Shown here: one piece after another, positions 12,401-23,484 of the stretch
Layout: each line of letters starts with the position of its first letter
Position numbering within the stretch: position 1 is the stretch's first letter
Assembly: GCA_018697195.1 (NCBI GenBank)
Contig: CM031858.1
Span: 107,079,277-107,143,276, forward strand
Reading direction: 5' to 3'
Origin: Certhia americana
Lineage: Eukaryota; Chordata; Aves; Passeriformes; Certhiidae
Length of the DNA: 64,000 bases
Notes under the pieces: generated by a model
Database searches by the model: none
Seen by the model: only the letters and a program-made list of their open reading frames with translations
What the model was told of the DNA's origin: nothing
Translations under genes and position numbers: made by a program

Positions 12401-13432
12401 TCATGAGAGAAATCATACTATACCAAGTTAAATCCCAAGAAAGGTTTAAAGGTCAGGTTTTTCTTCACTAAGTAACTCAGTAAATGTCTATAAAGCAATG
12501 TAAGGGAGAATATAGAGAAAATCAAGAGCCTGTATCCTCCACGTAGAGCAGAGTGGCAGATAGCTCTACACTGGGTAAACTTTTGCTTTGGTGACAGTGG
12601 AACCACTTATTTCTAAAGAACCATCTTGGACATGTTTCCACAGCCTGTTGTCGCCATCCTGTGCTAATGGACAGCTTCAGTAGAAGCTAGATGTGTGCAA
12701 CCTTCACCAAAATGGAACAAACCAATTTCCTTAGTTGTTTTGGGACTACTCACAGTGAAAATTCAAAACTAAATGCTAAAAATCAACTTGCAGAGTAAAA
12801 TGTAGCAAAAAAAGTAGAATTACAGTGGAGTATGTGCTTAGCAGCTCCAAGCAGTAGCCAAAGGTGTCTCAGTCCTAGAGGTCTTTGTTTATGTTTTTGT
12901 CCTGGCAGTGATTAGTTTGGTCTATTACCTCATACATTGGGAAAAGAAAAATACATCAGCTTTGTTTGAGGTCCTAGAAAACTCATTTTTGTCTGCTGCC
13001 TTTCCAGGGCAGAGCCAATGTACTGGTAGGCTTGATTTTATGTGAAAGAAACTTGGAATATTCTCTATTTCTTGAGTTCCTTTGTCTCTTTTCTTCTTTA
13101 AATAAGTCATAGAAAGTTATCAAGAAGCATTATAAGTTGGTATAGTTAATAGGACTCATCTCTGGTATTAACAGAGAGGACACATTCTCTGGTATTTACA
13201 AAGATGAAGCTTGCATCAAGTAACCTCCCACTGTCAAAGCACACCTGTGAAAGAAACCAGCAGAAAGAAACATCAATTTGTGACACAAATGAGATATCTT
13301 TACAATCAAAATGCATGTGAAAGAAAAAAAAATTCTGCAAGGAGCTCCTCTCTGATTTATCTGTGTTGCAGTCTGTTTCATCTGATGTCTCACCTAGTGT
13401 CGGCACTTTGCTCCCTGAGCAGCAGCACTTAC
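12401..13432. other. Unique non-coding sequence, nothing recognised
   Basis: No repeat or gene recognised. The right end adjoins a splice-flanked candidate exon and may be its intron on the minus strand. Confidence 0.45.
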
Positions 13433-13553
13433 CTGTGTGCCAGTCTGTCGGGTATTCCGGCTCTCCAGGGGCACAAATGGATTTCTGCTCAGCGTTGTCA
13501 GTCACCTGAATTTCTCTGTTCCCAGGCTCGCCAGCTTGTGACTCCTGACATCA
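13433..13553 (-). other. Candidate exon, 121 bp, gene unknown
   Basis: On the minus strand this block is preceded by a run of T ending in TTTTTTTTCTAG, a good acceptor with a polypyrimidine tract, and followed by ACACAG then GTAAGTGC, a near-consensus donor. One frame is open after an initial TGA and reads through CAPGEPEYPTDWHT near the donor. Using the internal AG about nine bases into the block (exon start near 13,544) would remove that stop. At least four CpG dinucleotides survive in 121 bases, unusual for this AT-rich window. I do not recognise the protein. The plus strand is also open here from about 13,321 to 13,507, with a good acceptor (ATCTGTGTTGCAG) at about 13,370, so strand and coding status are uncertain. 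A lncRNA exon or conserved element are alternatives. Confidence 0.3.
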
Positions 13554-14142
13554 CTAGAAAAAAAACACCACTAGAGAAAAACACAGCTGATGCTCATCAC
13601 TTGCATTAAGGTTCTGAATCTCTCCAGAGGTTAAGTATCATTAGGATTAATGCCAATGGTGCTATGTGTTTGCAAAACATGTGAGAAAAGAGAGTCATGG
13701 ACTCTAAATTTAATCCCCTCCTTTGCTGCCCCAAAATGAACCAGGTGAAAGAAAGCCTGGTTCAGAACAAAACATGAATGGTCTCGTGAAGGCAAAACAA
13801 AGCCCATTCCAGCTGGGGGGAGCTGATGGTTGCCAAAGGCTTGGTGAGTGTGAGACAGACAGACAGACCTGCAATGAAGAATATTATGATTCCTCTTTTT
13901 GTGTGCCAGATTGATGGAACTACAACAATAGAAACAAAAGATGGCTTGGACAGGCAGTGAGGTAGCAGAGACAGGCTGACACACCTTGATACCAGACTTG
14001 CACAGCTGCACATATGCCACTGCTGATCCATCAGCCCAGCATGCTGCCCACAATGACTGATCAATCTACACTTGCCATTGCTTGATGTTAGCAGCAGCAG
14101 ATAGTAAAGGAGGGAAATATTCATAATCTACTGGAGGATATG
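13554..14142. other. Unique sequence with a short GACA run
   Basis: A short GACA tetranucleotide run lies at about 13,853-13,867. Overlapping open frames on both strands (up to 140 codons) show no recognisable domain. Nothing else was seen. Confidence 0.5.
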
Positions 14143-14290
14143 TTTTTGTTTCTCTTTTTGTATGTGGTTTGTTTTTGGTGTTTTTTGGTTTGGATTTTAT
14201 TTTGGTTGAGTTTTGTGTGTGTGTGTTTTTGTTTGTTTGTTTTTTATTTTGGCTTTTTATTTGTTTGTTTGTGGGGTTTTTTTCCCCTGA
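14143..14290. repeat. T/G-rich low-complexity tract
   Basis: An imperfect TTTTG/TTTG-rich tract with a short GT run in the middle, about 150 bases. It produces spurious valine/phenylalanine-rich and lysine/asparagine-rich open frames on the two strands. Confidence 0.85.
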
Positions 14291-16890
14291 CAGAAGAGCC
14301 CTGTGGTTTATAATAGTGAAAATATACCAGTGCAAGTATAACTTCTGCTGACTTCAGGGACCATGTCTTTTATTTCAGTAAGATTCTCATGAGGACTTCT
14401 GTCCTCTCCACTCTGCCAAATGCAATGCTTTTCTGTAGAAGGCTGGTGGGTCTAACAAGAAAGGAAAGGCAAAGTGATACCTGGATCAGATGATGACTGT
14501 TATGATCCGGAGTTGCTTCGAATGAAAAGGAGGACTGGCCAAAGGCTGATACAGAGGAACTGCTGAAAAGGGATAAGGCAGATGGATCTGCCTTCTTTCC
14601 AATAAGAGTTTTGAGCAAATGGTTTGTATTGAAAAGATATTCTTCCAACTAATATCTAGAGTCTAGACAATAACTGTCACATGAGAGAGACTGAAATTTT
14701 CAAATCAATAGATGAGTTTGCAGCACCCTTTCTTCTTATTGTCTGTATTATTTACTGCTTGAGTTCACAGACTCAGCATTCATTCAGTAAAGACCTTCCT
14801 CAAATCATTACTGTGCTCTTGGCCCACTTTTTCTCTACTCTAGATACTCTATTGGTAGCAAGAAAAGCAAATTTCTGTAAGACCTAGCAATCAAAGCAGA
14901 GCTTGAAAACTCTGTATTGTGGTTAGTGCTTGCTGATTATTTGGATGCATCTTGGTACTGAGAACCCAGTAATATTCTGAATAATCAAATATCTTAGAAG
15001 AATAGATTGAAATTTGACACAAAGGAAAAATAAGGAAAAAACTGACATTCTAAATTGAACCAAAGCCCTGTTCATATATGGGAAATTTGTGCTGACTGCA
15101 AGGATAACCTATGCCTATTATAAATCTGCAAGTTTTATTTCATTTTGCACATGTATTTAATCCATTTGTAAATTGTTCATTGGATAGCACAGGACGATGG
15201 TCTCCTGGGAGCTGTAAGGTATGTGTATTCAACAGTGGAGAATAAACACAAGATTTTATTACGAAATGCCACTGCTGCTCCTGGCATGAGTAATTTGTGC
15301 ACCTGCATTTTTAAAATGTTTCAAAGTTTTTCTCCTTTGTGAATTCAGCGGCAACACACATTATCTTTCAGGCTGCCACAACACAGTATTTGCAGACTGG
15401 GTCACGTCAGCCCTTGTTATCCAGAAGCCACTGTTTTCTGAGCAAATAGCAACTGAAAATGACAATGGTTTGCTCCAGACAGAGGAGAATAAGACAGTTT
15501 TTCCTTATAGCCTAGTAATGCATGTCTTCAAGATGAGCAGGAGACATATGTAGGGCTTAAATCCAAATTTGGAGTGGGTTTTTGGAGAGGACATAGGCCC
15601 AAGGAAATGTGGAAGGAATGGAATGTATCTTGACAGCGCTTCCTCCAGAAGTTTGTCCCACATTCAAGCACATTTTGCCTTGCAACATGCCCGGATTTGC
15701 AAGTGTGGGGAATGAGAGACCGGGTCTGGAGATTGAAATACACTCTCTGGTGCAGCTCTGCACAGCCAGAGTGCTGGGCCAGCCATAGATATCATTAAAT
15801 GTAGAGTCCTGAATAATTACTACTGTGCTTTAAATACACTGTCACCTTCTGGAAGGCTGAATCCCCGTGGGAGCTTGACTGGCTGATCAAGGTTTGGCGC
15901 AGGTAGGGGAATTAGGACATTTTAGTTAGTTTAGGCTTAGTAATTTAATTTTTAATAGTTATTCTGCAGGTGTCTAAAGTCTGCTCTATATGTACAATTT
16001 TTAAGTAAAAATTTCCCTTGTGTTCCCTGTAATCTCTCTGAAATGTTCCTTGATTCTCTCAGAACTTTCTCATTCAAATATGCAAAGTGTATAATTCCAA
16101 GAAATCTTATGTATTTGTACATCTTAAAGTCATATTATCGTCTTAAGGTCCTATATCATGCAATTCCCCCATTTGCCATGGATCTTTTGCAAAAAAGTCC
16201 TGAGTTCTTGTGTTGCACCAGTTTGATCACCAGGGACTATCTCTAAGAGCAGTCACAATCAGGTGAGTTTGCAGTGTGTTTCTTTAACTGATACAGGAAA
16301 TGCTGATGGAGAGATGGAGCTAAGGAAATTGCCTTGGATGAAATTTTATTTTCTTAATTTCTTGAAGGGTTGGAGTGGCAAAATAGCACAACCAGCTTGT
16401 GGTTTCCAAGGTCTCCATGGCACATACAGATTTTGAGAGTAAGATTTGAATAGTTGTGTGCAAGAGACTCCAGCTCCCTGGAGATGCACTTGACATTTCA
16501 AATGGTACAAATCTGTAGCGCTGGAAACACCCAATTCTATCTGAAAGGGGATAAACATGGAAGAAATCAGATGACTTTGCCATCAGGGCCAAGTGTTTGC
16601 CACCCATCCTCACCTGTATCTATATACAAGGCATGTTCAGGTCTATATTTATCTTCAGTCCTCATAAAACCTTGGTAGGCTCCTTCTCTTTCATGCTTTA
16701 TTGCAGATAAGAGTAATAAATATGGAGCCTTGTTTTTTTCCTCTTTTGTCACTAAAAGCTGTAATGAACACTATCAAGACATGAGAATGGAGTGGAATCA
16801 GAGAAATTGGGAAATCACTGAGCAGAGTCTCAATACCTGGCTTCTGTTTCCTCTAAACTCACTTGCAAAGCTCTTGCTGTTTGAGTTTAT
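14291..16890. other. Unique non-coding sequence, nothing recognised
   Basis: No repeat family, RNA gene or convincing exon was seen. Open frames are short and unrecognisable. Confidence 0.5.
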
Positions 16891-17195
16891 AGAATGAATC
16901 AGAGAATGGCTTGGATTGGAAGTGACCTTAAAGATGATCTAGTGCCAGCCCCTCTGCCTTGGGCCAGAACACCTTGCTCTAGAGAATTGCCTTTACAATT
17001 TCAACCTAGCCTTGAACATTTAGAGGGACTGGGCATCCACAGCTTCTCTGGGCAGTCTATTCTAGTGCCTCACAACCCTGACAGTAAAGAATTCCTTCCC
17101 TTTTATCTAATTGAAGGCTTTTCTCCTTCAGTTTGAGCCTATTGCCCCTTGTCCTGTCACTACATGCCTTCGCACATGGCCTCTCTTCATCAGGG
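16891..17195 (-). mobile_element. CR1 LINE 3' fragment
   Basis: The left edge reads AGAATGGCTTGGATTGGAAG then TGACCTTAAAGATGATCTAG, the reverse complement of a typical avian CR1 3' end. Downstream are the familiar blocks CCACAGCTTCTCTGGGCAG, TTCCTTCCC and TTGCCCCTTGTCCTGTCACT, in CR1 order. Only the last roughly 300 bases of the element are present, so it is severely 5'-truncated. The right boundary is approximate. Confidence 0.92.
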
Positions 17196-18660
17196 TCATT
17201 TAAGTGCTGGTTGCCATTGAAAAGGTTGAGGCAGAAGAAGCTACTGGGAACTGTAAATAGGTGCCACCTCTTTACTGGAAACCCCTCCTAGAATCAGGGC
17301 AAACACAGCTGCCCTGCTGGTGCCAGCTACCAGCCCAAAGCCATTCAACAGCCCTATAAGCAGGCTACATTTTCTGCAGTGTTCATACGACAGTCCCAGA
17401 TGGTGGGGCAGCAACATTTTCCAGCACATTCCAAGACACAAAGGTCATGCAGGATGTGTCAAACTAATTGGGCCGTGAAAGACCACCCCCCACTGCTTTG
17501 CTCCCAGCCACCCTGATTCTTGCTAAGGAATGGTTATAAGCAGAAACACGAGGTTGTAGAAAGATTTGGACACTATGGAAAAAGAAGTCAAAAACAGGGA
17601 AATGGTTGAAAATGGAAATAGCTGGATAAATAAACCGGGTTGTAGAAGATGTTTACAAACTAAGTAATGCAAATAAAGATTTCCCTCATCCTTCCACAGC
17701 GCTGATGGCTGAGAAAATATCACTTTGGGCAATGAGAGGGAAGTGGCCAACCCTGCTATGCATTTTCTTGGTTAGTGCAAAGAAGACAACATAATAAATA
17801 TGTGACAAGGAGTAACTGGTGATAAAACAGAAGTACATTGAGTAAAAGTAATTTTCATGTCTGTAAAGTAAGGAAAGTGGAAAACAGAGAGAGAGAGAAA
17901 GAAAAGCAATGAAAAAAATTTAGAGTCCCTCCAAACAGGAGTAAAGCCTTACTTCAGTCTCTAAACATCTGACTGGAAAGTTTGACTTTCCTTCACTTTG
18001 AAGTCCAGAAACACAAATATAACTTTATTTTCTGCAAAATTTCTGAAAATACAGCCAACCAAAAAAGCCAACAAGTTGCACTTTGCCTGACTGAGCATAA
18101 TTTGCACAGGACTGTGATTGCTGTCCTACCTGAATAGCACTTCACATTTCTAACACCTCCATTCGTGGTGGGCTACTCTTGTAGCACTTGTGTGAAACAA
18201 AGACTGCAAGGATGCTGCTCAGTACCAACACTCCCAGAGAATCAGTCTTGACAAATTCACAGTCTAAGGAAGTGTTTTAAGTATTTTCAAATATATTTGA
18301 AGACAGAGTAATCTGCCCTCAGATATTACGCAGGCAGAAAAGTAGGCTAAATTCATCAGATTAATTATTCATTGCAAATTCTCTCAGCTCTATCATTGAG
18401 GTCAACAGCAAAAGTGCCACCGAGTACAATAGGATGCGGTTTCCAAAAGAGGATAGCACTCCTTTACTCCACAAATATGAGAAGCTTTACTAGTTTTGGA
18501 GAAACAGGCAGAAGAACCCAAACAAGCAGAGGTGTGCAAATAAACAGTTTTATTGCATGAAGATTGACTTCTGTTTTAAACCATGTGGGACTGTATGTCC
18601 CATATTCTGCTCAGAGCTTTGTGCTCAAATGAACCTAAATTCTCCACTCTCAGTTGAGTT
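17196..18660. other. Unique non-coding sequence, nothing recognised
   Basis: Unique sequence with a short GA-rich run near 17,886-17,905. No gene or repeat family recognised. Confidence 0.5.
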
Positions 18661-18727
18661 AAAATATATACATATATATGCATATATACACACATACAAA
18701 TATATGTATTTGTATATATTTGCACAC
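18661..18727. repeat. AT/ATAC-rich microsatellite
   Basis: Alternating purine-pyrimidine tract of ATAT, ACAT and GTAT motifs, interrupted and therefore old. It yields spurious isoleucine/tyrosine-rich open frames. Confidence 0.8.
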
Positions 18728-21639
18728 ATTTATGATGTGGTTTTGCATCAGAACTCTCCAAAATCATAATTTTGTTGCAAAACCATAACTTCACTGACAC
18801 TTTATCAAAGGCTTGTGACCTATTTGGTAAGGAAGTTCTGAACTTTTTGAATTTATAGTGAAACCCCAAAGTTAGTCAGTTTGGAAGTGGGAGGAGGACT
18901 GGTTGCATTGCAAAGCCTTTACACAGCTGTTCAAATGAAAACACAGAACACTTGAGCCCTCAATCTCAAGAATCACCATGCTCTTTGTACTCCACAGAGG
19001 TCTTTCAGTCAGTACTGTGCACCTGTATTTTTAGACCCATTAATTATGTGCCTGAGCAGTGTAATTATAACCTAAGCCATACTTTCTGATTAAATGCATC
19101 AGCCTAAATTCATGTTTATTTTAACTGTGTCCAGTTATCCAGCCCAGTCCAACCTCAAGAACACATGAAAAACTTAGTAGAAAAGTTCCTTCTTCCACTC
19201 CCCTCCCTGTAAAATTGGAGTGAATATTTTCACTGGGGTAGGAAGGACAAGAAAAATAAACAGGGGAGGAAATGTAATTGAAGATGGCGTGAAGAACATG
19301 GCCCCTCTCTTCTCTCTACTGTTAAAGCCCGTGGGGGATTTAGGGGCCACGAATGATCTAGGTCTTCTTCTTGAACCACTGTGAGCTTACCTGCTTGGGT
19401 TTAGTATCACTAAATGTGTATTAATGCCAAAGATTGTTTGCGTGGATTATTTATAAGGCATTCACTTCAAATTAGTGCTGCTTAAAGCATGTGAGTTCAT
19501 AACTTGCCAACAGCAGATGCAGTCTGCAGCTACTGGAACAGCAAGCAGCTCCATAGATGCACACACAACAGCTGGGTGCAGATCAATAATAGAAACATTA
19601 ACAATGGTACTGTTTTAGAGGCAATCCTTCACTTCGGAGATATATTTTATTCCACATTAATGGTATCTTAAGTAAAATGGTAGAAGACATGTAAGAATGA
19701 ATCTCCAAGTGGTCCACTGGGATTTGCCCGCTCCTGCCTGCTTGTTACTAACACAGCTTCTTGTTGTGCTGTAATTCTGCACATCTCCCCTCCATCCCCT
19801 GCCCCACCACAGTGAGCACCTTGCTGTCAGCATGCCTGCTCTGCCAGACCACCTCCCCTACCACCAGTAGCCACCTTATTGTGTTTCAAACTTTAGTACA
19901 GAGCCCAGGGCAGTTTATCCTGTGTGCAAGGGAATCTGGTGTTTCTGCACCAGAAGAAAGAGTGAGCTGAACATTGTGTGTTAGTGGGAACAATGCTGTC
20001 TCATAACACTGACCATGAGCAAAGCTGGGGCCCTGATGTGAGTCTCCTTAATGACCTGAGTCATCAAGCTCTTTGAGCATCTGGAAAAGTGAATTTTCAA
20101 TCACCTTTAACTCACCTGACCATCCTCTTGAATGGGTCAGGGAGGTGTCCATTTGACTCCCTGTAAGTCAATCAAGTAAAAGTCAGTTCCTCAGGGAAGT
20201 TATTATAGATACTAAAGGCTCAGGCTTTTCAATAAACATTAAATATGCCTTGACACTGCCAAGGGTACATATACAGATTTGGTGTATATATGAATATACA
20301 GAAGCCAAAATATGCCTCTCACTTTCTCAGGTTCTGAGAAACAATCTGAGCCTTGTTTGATCAAGTGGTCCACTCAAGTCAGTGTTGTGAGAGTTCTAGA
20401 CTGTTTTGGCCATGGCTTTGGGGAACATGCCAAGACCAAGATGGGAGAACTAAGTCTTCCTGGTCTCCACACTGTGGCTGTTTCCCTGTGTGCAGCCCAA
20501 AACCAGTGAATAACTAAAACTTTATTTTTGTTCAGACAGATCATTAATTTTGGGGTCCCAACGTAAACTTGGCTTTCTAGTGAGCCAAATGGATGGGTCT
20601 TGGCAATGAGGCCCATGATACTGTAAGATTTGCATTGTCTATGACATCTGTTTAAGGAATATCTTTCCAGTTGTCACCAAATTAATCTAGCAGAAATAGT
20701 TATATTTAGCCGTATAGCGATTTTTTTTGTTATAGTCAGGCTGGCTTTGCATAGCCAGATGTGCTCATCAGCACAAGGTCCTCCACTGACCACTGACTGA
20801 CAGAGCCCTGAGAAAACATTAAGGAACCTTTCAAGCACTAATTCATCAGTGATAGGCAATTAAATTGTCTTTGGAAGTGTTTGGTACTTCCCAGCAAAGC
20901 TACTTTAAAAGAATCTATTGAAAACCAGCATTGGTGCCCCTTTTTATCCTGGAAGGGCATTTCAGTCGTATCTTTGAGTTTACTTCTGAAGAGAGAACAT
21001 TTTCACCATCTTGTTCCTACTTTCTCTCCCTCATTTGCTCTTTGCTGCCTCCCAGTCTTGTTGTCTCCTACTGTTTCTTAGCCTTGTTCTTCTCCTTCCT
21101 GTGGTGTCTCTGACACCTCACATCCTGCTGAGTCTTTCTTGGGCCGCTTGCTGGGGTATCTGAGTGTTCTCCTCCTCTACCTTTTAGTTACTTTTGCTTT
21201 TCTCCACTCTTTCATATGTCCTTTATTTTTTTCTCCAAGCTATATGTCTCTTTCCCTTTCACTGCATCTTTATTTTGATCTTGAGAATAACATGGGCTTT
21301 CACTGAGAGTACAAACCAGGCCTGAATATTTTCCACAAGTATTTGGAGGTGCCAGGTGCGTGCTTGTTTATTCCAGGACTCATATTCTCTGTTGGGGATT
21401 TGTGGATTTTCTGTGACAAGCACCTCCTTCGTTTTTAGGTGCAGACCTTCCAGCATATGCATCCACACTTGTTGTGAGCTCTCTTTTATTTAGAGTGCTA
21501 ATGGCCTGAGCTGGCAGAATTCAGAGTTGTCCCTCAAAGATCCTGAGTGTCTGTCCTCACATGTGATTTCTTGGGGAAATGTGGACGCTTTGCACCTCTG
21601 AGGAGTTAATCAGGACCTTGCAGGATGGCACTTCCTGCA
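18728..21639. other. Unique non-coding sequence, pyrimidine-rich near 21.0-21.25 kb
   Basis: No gene or interspersed repeat was recognised. The stretch at about 20,995-21,260 is T/C-rich but not periodic. A good minus-strand donor-like motif near 19,390 lacks an open upstream exon. Confidence 0.5.
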
Positions 21640-21870
21640 GTAGGCATTGCTACATTAAGCAATTAATAAAGATGATTACAGCTCAGGGCTAAATATGGTA
21701 TATTATGGTGTTGTACTTCACTTATATTACCCTCATGGCAAATGAGTCAGAGAGACACTGCCATGTATTTTAGAGGAGTGACTCTTTATACTAATTAATG
21801 GTATCAATATGCAGATGGTGATGCTGGTATAATTAGCACAGTGGATAGCACCATTATAAAAGCAGAGAAA
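21640..21870. promoter_or_regulatory. Candidate conserved non-coding element with AP-1/MAF-like site
   Basis: Non-repetitive AT-rich block with several TAAT/ATTA cores (for example CTAATTAATGG and GGTATAATTAGC) and a consensus AP-1 site TGAGTCA at 21,743-21,749, with a near match near 21,777-21,783. It looks like a compact enhancer, but this is inferred from motif density alone. Confidence 0.3.
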
Positions 21871-22287
21871 GAATGAGACTTAGAGAAACCAATACAGTGG
21901 ATACATACTTAAAGCTACATGAAAATCCTTTAGCGAAAACAAAGGAGCTTCAGTTATCATCTCTTCAACTTGAGAAGTCTTCTAGGCATCAAGACAAGCT
22001 CATCCAAGGCTTACAGATGTATGGACAGCAAATGAAACTTGGAGTTACAAAATGAGCTGATCTGGAAGGAGCTGGATTGGGGTTTGCATTGGTTTGGGGC
22101 TACATCTCAGAACAGGCTTCAGATGTTTCCAAGCACAAGACAAACAAAACTGAAGGAATAAACTGTGGGAGCCCTGCAGTCAGCCCGAGGTGTTTCATAC
22201 ATTGTACTAAATCTGGGAAGGAAGGTCAGCATACAGGCTATTGGCTGTCAGCTGACACTCTCTCTAGGAAACCATACACAGGTTTTA

Positions 22288-22345
22288 TGGGCTGGGCCCA
22301 TTTGCCGACGAAAATGGATGTGACCCCGCTGAAGTCACTGGGGAT
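22288..22345. repeat. Possible eroded palindromic amniote repeat
   Basis: GGGCTGGGCCCATTTGCCG followed by TGACCCCGCTGAAGTCACTG resembles the old repeat core in which a CCATTGAAGTCAATGG palindrome follows a GGCCC-type lead. Divergence is high and the call is tentative. Confidence 0.3.
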
Positions 22346-22658
22346 CAGCCAGCTTCCATCAGCTACATCTGCATCCCCTCACCATTTACACTTCTATAGT
22401 TCCAGTAACTTCCAAAAAGAGCAAAGCCGAAGTGGAGAGCTTATGGGGCCATTGGGGGCCCTCCTTGAGTTAACCAATGTGGATGATTTTAAAATATTTT
22501 CTTTGATTTAACCTCCCACAGTTCATTGCACCTAGGCAGGCCCCAGTACATGCTTACAATTCTCTCAGCGGTGGTCTTTTCCTAAAAAACACATTTCAAA
22601 AATCAGTGGTCTGTTATAGAAACAGCTATTTCATCTCAGAGTGCCTAAATGTGGGGGG

Positions 22659-22690
22659 TTTTTTTTTTGGTTTTTTTTTTTTTTTTTTTT
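22659..22690. repeat. Poly(T) tract
   Basis: T homopolymer broken once by GG. No retroposed gene was recognised beside it on either side. Confidence 0.9.
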
Positions 22691-22794
22691 GCAAGGGATC
22701 AAGGTCTTTACATCTGGATATACACACACTGTGAAATATCAGCTGTTAACCTGGAGTTTTCTCTAGAACCCTGAGTTTTGTAGAATCTTCAGTT

Positions 22795-23335
22795 ATATTT
22801 TAAATACTTTAGGTTAATCACTTAAACATTTGTACAATGAAACTGCAACGATTTTGTACAGAGATCATCTGCAGTATGTAACGATACCTAGAGCTGAGAG
22901 ACAATTTAACAGAGGTCTCTACCTGCTGCAACACCTTAGCACAAGGGTGTGATTTAAAGGTAATGTGGCAGGTTTAATGCAGAATTTCCTTGCTTTCCTA
23001 GGTTTAAGTTTCAACCTTAATGGTATAACTTGCATTGACATTGTTTCAGTTTGTTTTGACATCATAATTGAGCCTAATCTCCACAGACTTGCACTGCAGT
23101 CTTATTTCTTATTGTAGTCTCACAATGTGATTTTACCATAAGAGCACTGTAGTGAGGCCTTCTCCAAGTCATGCTTTGAAATCATGTTGTGTGTGTAATA
23201 CTGCCTTGTAATGGCTATGTGAGAGTGTCTCTAAAGATCTTCTCTGCGACAATTTGGCCATCTTAATCTCAAACTGTAATGACCTCACAATGCCATAAAG
23301 CAATTATCATTACAAATTTAAATGGTCTTATGTAG
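22795..23335. promoter_or_regulatory. Candidate conserved non-coding block
   Basis: About 540 bases of unique AT-rich sequence without repeats, with motifs such as AAGCAATTATCATTACAAAT, TGACATCATAATTG and TTAACAGAGG, and few open frames. The texture resembles a long vertebrate conserved non-coding element. Conservation is not tested. Confidence 0.25.
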
Positions 23336-23465
23336 GAACTTCTGTGCTGCCTCATTAGGTGACACATTTTGCTGTGTCCAACCTCTTATTTAAATACAGA
23401 ACATCTACTGGATAACCACTGCTCCTTTAAATTCCAAAATTGGACTACATCATGCATTTTATTAC

Positions 23466-23484
23466 TTTTTTTTTTTTTTTTTTT
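23466..23484. repeat. Poly(T) tract
   Basis: Uninterrupted run of 19 T, flanked by unique sequence. No retroposed gene recognised. Confidence 0.9.

Noticed and set aside
19380..19500. Minus-strand exon ending at a good donor-like AAGCAG/GTAAGC motif near 19,390
   Set aside because: The upstream sequence has stops in all frames I checked and no clear acceptor.
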